Shown here piece by piece: positions 25,023 to 32,302 of a stretch of 64,000 nucleotides of DNA. Positions within the stretch are counted from its first letter, which is position 1, and each line of letters begins with the position of its first letter. A program made the translations under genes and the position numbers. Under the pieces are notes generated by a model that saw nothing but the letters and a program-made list of their open reading frames with translations, made no database searches and had not been told where the DNA came from. The stretch comes from Zhihengliuella alba (GTDB taxonomy: Bacteria > Actinomycetota > Actinomycetes > Actinomycetales > Micrococcaceae). The stretch covers positions 248,001 through 312,000 of the forward strand of contig NZ_BAABCJ010000007.1 of the NCBI RefSeq assembly GCF_039538765.1, written 5' to 3'.

Positions 25023-25886
25023 TCAGATCAGGCCGAGCTCGGCGAACGCGGCCACCAGGCCCTCGTCCCGCGGCGGTGCCGCCGTCCGGTCCGCCAGCGC
25101 CATGAGGCGCTCCGAGGCGCCCTCGATGACGATCCCGACGCCGGCGAACTCGATCATCTCCAGATCGTTCTCGCCGTCGCCCGCGGCGACCGAGTGCTCG
25201 CGGGCGATACCGAGGTGGGCGAGCACCGCTGCGACGCCGTCCGCCTTGCTGATGCCGCGCTGGTAGAGCTCGCCCGTGTGGCGGCCCTCGTCCGCGATCG
25301 AGTTCTCGACGACGGCGATCCCGTCGCCGATATCCTCGACCAGCCGGCTCATCGGCACGGCGCTGTCCATGACGGAGACCTTCGAGAAGGGCACCTCGGT
25401 GCGCTCGGCCGCGGGTCGAAGGGCACCCAGGATCGCGGACTCCCCGGCGCCCACGCCCTGGTCGAAGTGCTCCTGGACGATAGCCCGGAAGCGCTCCTCG
25501 GCGGCCGGCGGGACGTGGAGGAACTCCTGCGCCTCCAGGACGTAGACGACGTCGTGCGCGTCGAGGACCTCGACCGTGCGGGCCGCCAGGTCCGCCGGGA
25601 AGCGACGGTCCACCAGGACCTCGCCGGCGGCCTCGGCGTACGCGCCGGCGCTGGCGACGACGCCGTCGAAGCCCGCACCCAGGATGTCCGCGGACAGCAT
25701 GGACCGGGGCCGGCCGGTGCACAGGAAGACCCAGTGCCCGGCCCTCCGGGCCGCCCGCACGGCACCGGCGTGCCCGGGCGGGACCACACCGTAGTCGGCG
25801 TAGGTCCCGTCGACGTCGAGGAACACCGCGCGCACGGCGCCGCCCGCGTCGGGTCGCGCCGGATGGCTCGCAGGCTGGGATCGCAT
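25023..25886 (-). CDS. HAD-superfamily hydrolase, Cof type
   Basis: 287 residues. Motif I LDVDGTYAD near residue 23, motif II in FLCTGRPRS, and the C-terminal motif IV GDGENDLEMIEFAG place it in the Cof/IIB subgroup, which dephosphorylates sugar phosphates or nucleotides in the cytoplasm. It follows the glycerate kinase by 55 bp in the same direction and may be part of that unit. The exact substrate is unknown. Confidence 0.9.
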   Translation of the reverse strand: MRSQPASHPARPDAGGAVRAVFLDVDGTYADYGVVPPGHAGAVRAARRAGHWVFLCTGRPRSMLSADILGAGFDGVVASAGAYAEAAGEVLVDRRFPADLAARTVEVLDAHDVVYVLEAQEFLHVPPAAEERFRAIVQEHFDQGVGAGESAILGALRPAAERTEVPFSKVSVMDSAVPMSRLVEDIGDGIAVVENSIADEGRHTGELYQRGISKADGVAAVLAHLGIAREHSVAAGDGENDLEMIEFAGVGIVIEGASERLMALADRTAAPPRDEGLVAAFAELGLI

Positions 25887-25941
25887 GGCACGGATCCTAC
25901 CGGTCGGGCCGCGGGCGGAGCCTGATCGCCCGGCCGGGCCG

Positions 25942-27240
25942 CTACCAGGCGGGGCGCGGGCTCAGCCGGGTCGCCGCCATGCTCGCACCGAAGATGATGG
26001 TGCGCATGAGCCGCTCCGCCGCCTCGATCAGGAGCCGCTCGCCGTCGTCGACCGCTTCCTGGAGCGTCATCGGGATGGGGACGATCGACGCGATGGCGTC
26101 GATGCCGATGTCGTGGACGTCGCGCGCCCCACGGCCGAGCGTCCCGGCGAGCGCGACGACGGGCACGCCCTGGCGGGCGGCCCGGCGAGCGACCTCGGCC
26201 GGGACCTTGCCCCGGGGCGTCTGGAAGTCGATGGCGCCCTCGGCCGTGATGACCAGGTCGGCCCCGTGCAGCAGCGCGTCGAGGTCGAAGCCCGCGAGGC
26301 CGGAGTCCAGGATGGCCTCGAACCGGGGCATCAGCGTGGCGCCCACGGCTGCCAGGCCCGCACCGAGTCCGCCCGAGGCCCCCGTGCCCGGCCCGGTCGC
26401 CAGGTCGACGGCGCCGCCACCGGGTCCGTCCCCTGCCAGGCCGGCCAGGCCCGGGACATCCCCGGGGAACCCGCCCCGGTCGAGTCCGCTCCGCGTCAGC
26501 CCGTCCCGCTCGAGGACGGCGGCCCAGCGCTCGAAACCGGCCGACATCTCCTCGACCTGCTCCGGCGTGGCGCCCTTCTGCGGGCCGAAGACCCGGGCCA
26601 CGCCGCGAGCCCCCGTCAGCACGTTGTGCGGGTTCAGGGCGAGCGTGATGTCGACGGAGCGCTCGGCGAGCGCCGGATGGAGCCCCGTGAGGTCCAGCCG
26701 GGCCACCCGGCCCAGATGGTCGCCGCCGGGCGGGACGGGCTCGCCGTCGGCGTCCAGGACCCGGGCCCCGAGGCCCTGCAGGGCGCCCATGCCGCCGTCG
26801 GACGTCCCGGAGTCGCCGCAGCCGACGAGGATGCGCCGCGCCCCGGCGTCGATGGCCGCGGCGATGAGCTCGCCGACACCGCGGCTCGTGGTCCGCCCGG
26901 GGTCGCGCCGGTCGCACGGCACCAGCCGGAGCCCCGCGGCGGCGGCCATCTCCACGACGGCGGTCCCGCGGGCCTCCCCGCCCAGCAGCGCGAAGTGGGA
27001 GTCGACGGGGTCGCCGACCGGGCCGGTCACGCGCAGCGGCACGAGTCGACCGCCGGTCGCCTCGGCTAGCGTCTGCGCCGTTCCCTCGCCGCCGTCGGCG
27101 ATGGGCACGGCCTTCACCACGGCGCCCGGGAGGGCACGGCGGACGCCCGCGGCGATGGCCTGGGCGACGGCGGCCGAGTCCAGCGACTCCTTGAATCCGG
27201 AGGGGGCGACGAGGATGCGCTGGGGCAGGAGATGGTTCAT
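25942..27240 (-). CDS. Glycerate kinase
   Basis: 432 residues of the type 1 glycerate kinase family (GarK/GlxK). RILVAPSGFKESLDS at the start, IADGGEGTAQTL, GCGDSGTSDGGMGALQGLGA and ITAEGAIDFQTPRGKVP are its hallmarks. It makes phosphoglycerate from D-glycerate. A Gly-rich insert of about 40 residues (around 280-315) is longer than usual. ATG 27240 has AAAGGACC upstream. It lies 44 bp after the SLC13 transporter gene, which suggests that glycerate or a related carboxylate is the transported substrate. Confidence 0.93.
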   Translation of the reverse strand: MNHLLPQRILVAPSGFKESLDSAAVAQAIAAGVRRALPGAVVKAVPIADGGEGTAQTLAEATGGRLVPLRVTGPVGDPVDSHFALLGGEARGTAVVEMAAAAGLRLVPCDRRDPGRTTSRGVGELIAAAIDAGARRILVGCGDSGTSDGGMGALQGLGARVLDADGEPVPPGGDHLGRVARLDLTGLHPALAERSVDITLALNPHNVLTGARGVARVFGPQKGATPEQVEEMSAGFERWAAVLERDGLTRSGLDRGGFPGDVPGLAGLAGDGPGGGAVDLATGPGTGASGGLGAGLAAVGATLMPRFEAILDSGLAGFDLDALLHGADLVITAEGAIDFQTPRGKVPAEVARRAARQGVPVVALAGTLGRGARDVHDIGIDAIASIVPIPMTLQEAVDDGERLLIEAAERLMRTIIFGASMAATRLSPRPAW

Positions 27241-27284
27241 GGCGAGGTCCTTTGCGGTGTGGTGGAGCAGTGGTTGGAAGGTGG

Positions 27285-28880
27285 TCACAGGAAGAGCGGC
27301 AGGCCCATCGCCGGCCAGATCCAGAGGGTGAAGGCCAGGACCAGGAGCACCATGACGGGTGCCAGCACGGCGCTGAGCCGCAGCAGGTCCGCCGGTTGGT
27401 ACGTGGCGACGCCCTCGACGTCGGAGAAGAGGTTGACGGGTTTGGCGCTGCTGGTCAGGGTGTGGCAGAAACCGGCGGCGGCCGTGGACGCGAACGCGAT
27501 GGCGACGGCGTTGACGCCGAGCCCGGGTGCCAGCGAGACGACCAGCGGGATGAGCACGGCGGAACGGGCCGAGCGGGACTGGATCACCAGGTGGGCGCCC
27601 GCCGAGACGACCACGACGAGCACCACGAAGAGGGGCGCCGCGGCGTCGCCGAGCTGCTCGACCGGGCCGATCGTCCGGCGAGCGAGCCATTCGGCGGCCC
27701 CGGTGCCCACCAGGGCGGTGCCGAGCGTCAGGGTCGCGGCCATGAAGAGCAGCATGGACCACGGCACCGCCTTCAGCGCCCGCGGCAGCCCGACGGATCC
27801 GAACCCGGGGCTCGCCACCAGGAGGGAGCCGAGCAGCGCCACGATCGCCGGGTGCAACTGGTGCAGCGGCTCCGTGCACCAGAGCACCACGACGCCGCCG
27901 ATCAGCAGTGCCGAGCGGGACTGCCCCACGGTCAGCGGACCGGTCAGCGGGACCGGCGAGTGCTCCTGCAGCCGGGCCATGCCGACACTGAGGGGCGCCC
28001 GCCGGTCCTCGGGGCGGGTGAAGAGCAGCAGGACGAGCTCCGCGCAGAGGTGCGAGGAGACGAACGCCAGCGGCAGGCCGTAGAGCAGCCAGGTCGCGAA
28101 GGAGAACCCCTCGTACCCGGAGGTGGTCAGGACCTGGCTGGTGATCAGGTGCGCCCCCGCGCCGAGGTAGGACGCGACCGCGGAGAGCAGGATGACGGAC
28201 GGGAAGACCAGGGAGAGTGCGAGCACCACCCGGCGCCGCTCCGGCAGGGCCTGCGCGAGGGCCACGAACACCGGGAGCGCCAGGGCGGCCCGGCCCGAGG
28301 TCGACGGGACCGCGAACGCCGTGGCGACGAGGGCCCCGGTGCTCAGGTGCACCAGCTGCCGCGGGCTCCGCGCACCGGTCACGATGAAGGCCGCCGCGCG
28401 CGTGGCGAGCCCTGTGGCGGTGATGCCGGCCGCGATCACGAAGGCCGCCAGCAGCAGCCAGACGGTGTCCTCGCCGAGGGACGCGAAGAGCTCGTCCTCC
28501 GGCAGCACCCCCATCAGGACGAGGACCAGCGCGGCGCCGAGGGCCACATACGTGTCGCCTACCGGGGAGAAGATCCAGAGCCAGACCGCGACGGCGAAGA
28601 CGGCCAGTGTGAGCGCCGCCTGGGCGGGGAGCGCCCGCGGCGTCCCGGCTGCCGGCCCGAAGGCGTCCAGCCCGCACCAGAGCAGGAAACCCGCGAGCAG
28701 GGCTCCCGCGAGGAGCGCCGTGACGCGCCGGCGTGGCCGCCTCGGGGACGACGCCGGGGCCGCGCGCTCCGCCCGGGCGCCGGCGGGGCGAGGACCGCCG
28801 GCCGCGGCGCGGCCGGTCCCGGCCACAGGCGCCGTGCTGTAGCGGAACGGCGCCCGCGGGCGGACGTCCTGGACGCTCAT
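27285..28880 (-). CDS. SLC13/DASS-family carboxylate transporter
   Basis: 531 residues. A Pro/Ala/Arg-rich cytoplasmic tail of about 50 residues precedes eleven or so membrane segments. The two family signatures are visible as VPSTSGRAALALPVF and TLTSSAKPVNLFSD, each with the Ser-x-Thr/Ser-Ala elements of the ion and substrate sites. These carriers move di- or tricarboxylates with sodium. The ATG overlaps the TGA of the sensor kinase by 4 bp, so kinase and carrier are coupled; glycerate kinase follows. Uptake of a hydroxy-acid such as glycerate, malate or tartrate is a fair inference. Confidence 0.88.
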   Translation of the reverse strand: MSVQDVRPRAPFRYSTAPVAGTGRAAAGGPRPAGARAERAAPASSPRRPRRRVTALLAGALLAGFLLWCGLDAFGPAAGTPRALPAQAALTLAVFAVAVWLWIFSPVGDTYVALGAALVLVLMGVLPEDELFASLGEDTVWLLLAAFVIAAGITATGLATRAAAFIVTGARSPRQLVHLSTGALVATAFAVPSTSGRAALALPVFVALAQALPERRRVVLALSLVFPSVILLSAVASYLGAGAHLITSQVLTTSGYEGFSFATWLLYGLPLAFVSSHLCAELVLLLFTRPEDRRAPLSVGMARLQEHSPVPLTGPLTVGQSRSALLIGGVVVLWCTEPLHQLHPAIVALLGSLLVASPGFGSVGLPRALKAVPWSMLLFMAATLTLGTALVGTGAAEWLARRTIGPVEQLGDAAAPLFVVLVVVVSAGAHLVIQSRSARSAVLIPLVVSLAPGLGVNAVAIAFASTAAAGFCHTLTSSAKPVNLFSDVEGVATYQPADLLRLSAVLAPVMVLLVLAFTLWIWPAMGLPLFL

Positions 28881-30430
28881 GACTCCGCTCCCAGGGAGAC
28901 GGCCATGCGGTCCGCGAAGTCGTCGTCGCGCCGGGCGGCCGGTGCCGGGCCTGCGGCGGGGAACGAGATCCCGAAGGCGGTGCCGGCGTCGTCCGCCGAT
29001 TCCACCCAGGCCGCTCCCCCGTGGGCCTCCGCCACGGCCTTGACCACCGCCAGTCCGAGCCCCATGCCGGGCTCGCCCGCGTCGCGGCCGTGGGTTCCGC
29101 GGTAGCTCTCGAACAGCTCCCGGGCGGCCTCGGGCTCCAAAGGTGCACCCGGGTTGGCGACCCAGAAGTCGACGACGCCGTCGGCGACGGCCGAGCCGAT
29201 GCGGATCGTGTCGCCCGGGCCGGTGTGAGCCACCGCGTTCTCGACGAGCTGGCGCATCGCGTCCGCGATCCGGCCGCGGTCGAGACGGGCGGTGGCGTGC
29301 GCCGTCGCCTCGATCCGGACGTGCCGGGCGGCATGGGTGCCGGGGGCGGACGCCTCGGCCGCGATGTCCGCGGTGACCTCGCCGACCGGGACCTCGACCG
29401 GCCGGACGAAGTCGGGGCGGGAGGACTGGGCGAGCAGATCCAGATCCGCCAGCGTCCGGCCCATGCTGCCGATCAGCTGCCGGGCACGGGAGGCGGTCTC
29501 GACGCGCTCGCGGGCGGGCAGGTCCGCCCGGACCAGCTCGTCCAGGGCGGCCGCGATGCGGCGCTGGGGCTCCCGCAGATGCTCGCGGGCCTCCGCGACG
29601 AAGTGGCGCTGCATGAGATGCGCGTCCTCGACGCGGTCCAGCATGGCGTTGAGCGTCTGCGCCAGCTGGGCCAGGTCGTCCCGGCCAGCCACCGGGATCC
29701 GGGCGGACAGGTCGGTCGCCGTGACGGCGTCGGCGGTCTCCCGGACGGTCCGGATGGGGCGGAGGATCTGCCGCGAGACCAACCAGGCGATCCCGGCCGT
29801 CAGCCCCAGCCCGCCCACGGCCACGCCCAGCAGGAGAACGGACTGGCGGTCCACCGCCTCCTCGGCGGCCGCGGTGAAGTGAGCGACCACCAGCTGGGCC
29901 GGCTCGGCGCCGTCGGCCATCGCGACGGCCTTGCCCCAGCGGACCGGACCGTGATCGCTCTGGTACACGCCCGAGGCCGCCGGGTCGTCGAGGATCCGCT
30001 GCAGCAGCGCCTCGTCACCGGCCAGGACGGCGCCGGAGTCGTCCGCGATGCCCTGCGCGTGCACCGTGGCACGTCCCTCCGGCGAGCCGGCGGCCACGCC
30101 GACGATCGCCTCGCCGCCCATGGGCTGCTGCCGCTGCACGTAGTGCTCCATGAGCGCTCCGAGCGAGGAGAACGGGCGCGCCGTCCGTGGGTCCAGGCCC
30201 TCCGCCGCGAAGGCTCGGAACTCGTCGATCTCCTGCACGACGGCGTCGTTCGCCGCCTCGGCGACCTGCCCGGCCATGACGCTGCGCATGGTGACGGTGA
30301 CCGCCAGCAGCGCGACCGCCGTCGTGAGGACGATCCACCCGACGATCCGCCAGCGGACCGACACGGCGGAGCCGTGCTGCTCGGCGGCCCGGTCGGCCGT
30401 CTCGGGCGTGCTCGGGTCAGCGCTCGCCAT
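28877..30430 (-). CDS. Membrane sensor histidine kinase with abnormal H-box
   Basis: 517 residues. Membrane helices at about 29-51 and 198-218 flank an extracytoplasmic sensor of 145 residues; HAMP follows to 270. The HisKA position that normally reads SHELRTP reads REHLREP (282-288): the phospho-acceptor site is Glu283 and a His sits one residue later at 284. The N-box Asn398 (LVENAV) and the G2-box GMGLGLAVV (455-463) are kept, but the G1 box reads VANPGAP instead of the usual DxGxG. No response-regulator gene is adjacent. It overlaps the SLC13 gene by 4 bp and the small membrane ORF upstream by 14 bp. It may be a pseudokinase or a kinase with a shifted acceptor. Confidence 0.85.
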   Translation of the reverse strand: MASADPSTPETADRAAEQHGSAVSVRWRIVGWIVLTTAVALLAVTVTMRSVMAGQVAEAANDAVVQEIDEFRAFAAEGLDPRTARPFSSLGALMEHYVQRQQPMGGEAIVGVAAGSPEGRATVHAQGIADDSGAVLAGDEALLQRILDDPAASGVYQSDHGPVRWGKAVAMADGAEPAQLVVAHFTAAAEEAVDRQSVLLLGVAVGGLGLTAGIAWLVSRQILRPIRTVRETADAVTATDLSARIPVAGRDDLAQLAQTLNAMLDRVEDAHLMQRHFVAEAREHLREPQRRIAAALDELVRADLPARERVETASRARQLIGSMGRTLADLDLLAQSSRPDFVRPVEVPVGEVTADIAAEASAPGTHAARHVRIEATAHATARLDRGRIADAMRQLVENAVAHTGPGDTIRIGSAVADGVVDFWVANPGAPLEPEAARELFESYRGTHGRDAGEPGMGLGLAVVKAVAEAHGGAAWVESADDAGTAFGISFPAAGPAPAARRDDDFADRMAVSLGAES

Positions 30431-30584
30431 GGTCCGCCCCCTGGTCGCCGGCGGCGATCTCGACGACGACCGGCTCCTGCCGCGGCAGGGGCGGGTCGGC
30501 GGTGGTGGCCAGCAGCTGGCTGGCCATCGCCAGACCGGCCGGGACGGCGAGGACCGCGAGGAGGAGCAGGATGCGTCTGATCAT
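30417..30584 (-). CDS. 55-residue membrane/secreted peptide upstream of the kinase
   Basis: This short frame runs from ATG 30584 to TGA 30417 and overlaps the kinase start by 14 bp. The peptide starts MIRRILLLLAVLAVPAGLAM, a basic N-terminus with one hydrophobic helix, then a Pro-rich and acidic tail of about 30 residues that would face outside. There is only a weak ribosome site. Position right behind the 11-bp repeat operator and coupling to the kinase suggest a small partner or inhibitor of the sensor; it is not a recognised family. Confidence 0.5.
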   Translation of the reverse strand: MIRRILLLLAVLAVPAGLAMASQLLATTADPPLPRQEPVVVEIAAGDQGADHGER

Positions 30585-30592
30585 GCCGTTCA

Positions 30593-30610
30593 CACTAGAA
30601 AGGCCTAGTG
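30593..30610. promoter_or_regulatory. Inverted repeat CACTAG-AAAGGC-CTAGTG
   Basis: A perfect 6-bp inverted repeat directly between the 55-residue ORF and the 11-bp repeat array. It could be part of the promoter or a transcript-start hairpin. Confidence 0.45.
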
Positions 30611-30645
30611 AGACTCACATGAGGGGAGTATGAGGGTTCGATGAG
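30608..30645 (-). promoter_or_regulatory. Four direct repeats with an 11-bp period (response-regulator-type box)
   Basis: GTGAG at 30608 and ATGAG at 30619, 30630 and 30641 are spaced exactly 11 bp apart; on the minus strand they read CTCAC/CTCAT. Direct repeats at 11-bp steps are typical of OmpR/PhoB-family response-regulator sites. The array lies just upstream of the kinase operon. Confidence 0.65.
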
Positions 30646-30713
30646 ACGCCCGTCGCATCCACCCGTGGCTCGACCGGCCGCACCGGCGGGCCTCCCTGCG
30701 GGCGGCCGGGAGG

Positions 30714-32156
30714 TCAGTCCGTGTGCGACTCCAGGAACCGGTAGACCTCGGTGTCGTCCACCCCCGGGAACGCCCCGGGCGGCATCGCCGCGAGAAGGTG
30801 CTCATTGGCCCGGGTGGCCGGCCAGGCGTTCCCCTCCCACGCCGCGGCGAGGGCCTCCGGCGGCCGCCGGCAGCACGTCTCGTCCGGGCACCGGGACTTC
30901 GACCGCTCGGTGGTGTCCCGGCCGCGGAACCACTTGGCGTGCTCGAACGGGACGCCCACGGAGAGCGAGAACAGGCCCGCCGAGTGCCGCTCGGTCCGCG
31001 CGGTGCACCAGAACGTGCCGTTCACGGTGTCGGTGTACTGGTTGAAGGCCCGGAACTTGTCCGGCACGTCGAACACCACCCGGCTGGTCCAGTACCGGCA
31101 AATCGCCTGCCCCTCGATCGCTCCCGTGTGGTCGGCGGGGAAGTTGACGCCGTCGTTCTCGTAGGCCTTGTGCACGATCCCCGACTCGTGGACCTTCTGG
31201 AAGTGCGTGGTGATGCCCAGGTGCTCGGTCGCGAGGTTCGTGAACCGGTGCGCCGCCGACTCGTAGGACACCGCGAACGCATCGCGCAGATCCTCGATCG
31301 CCAGCTCCTTCTGCGCCTTGGCCCGCTGCAGGAGCGCCACGGTCTGCCGCTCCGGGAGCAGCAGCGCCGCGGCGAAGTAGTTGGTGTAGACGCGCTGGCG
31401 AAGGAATTCGGAGTAGTCGGCCGGCGTCCGGTGCCCCAGCACGTAGTTCCCCAGCGCCTGCAGCAGCACGGACCGCTGGTCGTGACCGCGGTCGTCCTGG
31501 GTGAGGTAGATCCGCTTGTTCCTCAGATCCGTCACGGAGCGCGTGGAGTGCGGCAGATCGTTCACGAAGCGCAGGCTGAAACCCAGGTGGTCCGCCAGGT
31601 CGGCGGTCACGTGCTGGGACAGCGGCCCGTCCTCATGCCCGACGGCGTCCAGAAGCTCCTGGGCCTGCCGCTCCAGCTCCGGGTAGTAGTTGTTGCACGC
31701 GCGCATCTCGGCGCGGAGCTCGGTGTTGGCCCGCCGCGCCTCCTCGGGGGTGGCGGCCTGCTCCTCCATCCGGCGGGCGAGCTCCCGCTGCAGCCCCACC
31801 AGGGCCTCGAGCACCTCGGTGGACATCCGTGGCGAGACGCGCACCTGCGGCAGGCCCAGCGCTGCGTAGAGCGGGCCGCGCTGCGCCTTCTCCAGCTCGA
31901 TCTCCAGTGCCGCCCGCCGGTCCGCCGGCTGCGCGCCGAGCAGCTGCTCCAGCGTGGTGCCGAGTGCGGTGGCGATCCGCATCAGCAGGGAGACCTTGGG
32001 CTCGCGCTTGCCGTTCTCGATGAGGGACAGCTGGGAGGGCACGACGCCGACGCGCTCGGACAGCTGCCCGAGCGTCAGTCCCAGCGACTTCCGCGCGTGA
32101 CGGATCTGGCGGCCCACGGCCACCGTGTCCAGTGCTTCCTCGGTGACGTCCGTCAT
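30714..32156 (-). CDS. ramB: RamB-like regulator of acetate/short-chain fatty acid metabolism
   Basis: 480 residues. An XRE-type HTH spans 14-70 (LGQLSERVGVVPSQLSLIENG), followed by a central region like ImmA/IrrE and a C-terminal short-chain-fatty-acyl-sensing domain (DUF2083-like) with conserved Cys in SRCPDETCCRRPP. Domain order and length match Corynebacterium RamB and Mycobacterium PrpR relatives, which control aceA, aceB and acetate genes. The aceA and aceB genes lie 6.7 kb away on the plus strand. The start ATG at 32156 lies 147 bp from the divergent phosphoesterase. Confidence 0.85.
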   Translation of the reverse strand: MTDVTEEALDTVAVGRQIRHARKSLGLTLGQLSERVGVVPSQLSLIENGKREPKVSLLMRIATALGTTLEQLLGAQPADRRAALEIELEKAQRGPLYAALGLPQVRVSPRMSTEVLEALVGLQRELARRMEEQAATPEEARRANTELRAEMRACNNYYPELERQAQELLDAVGHEDGPLSQHVTADLADHLGFSLRFVNDLPHSTRSVTDLRNKRIYLTQDDRGHDQRSVLLQALGNYVLGHRTPADYSEFLRQRVYTNYFAAALLLPERQTVALLQRAKAQKELAIEDLRDAFAVSYESAAHRFTNLATEHLGITTHFQKVHESGIVHKAYENDGVNFPADHTGAIEGQAICRYWTSRVVFDVPDKFRAFNQYTDTVNGTFWCTARTERHSAGLFSLSVGVPFEHAKWFRGRDTTERSKSRCPDETCCRRPPEALAAAWEGNAWPATRANEHLLAAMPPGAFPGVDDTEVYRFLESHTD

Positions 32157-32302
32157 ACCGGTAATCTACGCCAACACGATCACGGGGGCCTGTTCACGGC
32201 TGCGTCAACGCCTCGTCAAGTGGGCGGTCCCGGCCGTTCACGGCCGCCCGGCAGCGTGGAGGAGCGTTGGGGGGATTCCGACCGCTTCTACGGAGGACCA
32301 AC

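Noticed and set aside
27241..29334. Long N-terminal extension of the glycerate-kinase frame through the SLC13 gene and kinase
   Set aside because: The extension lacks any domain and overlaps two well-supported genes; glycerate kinase starts at 27240 with its own ribosome site.
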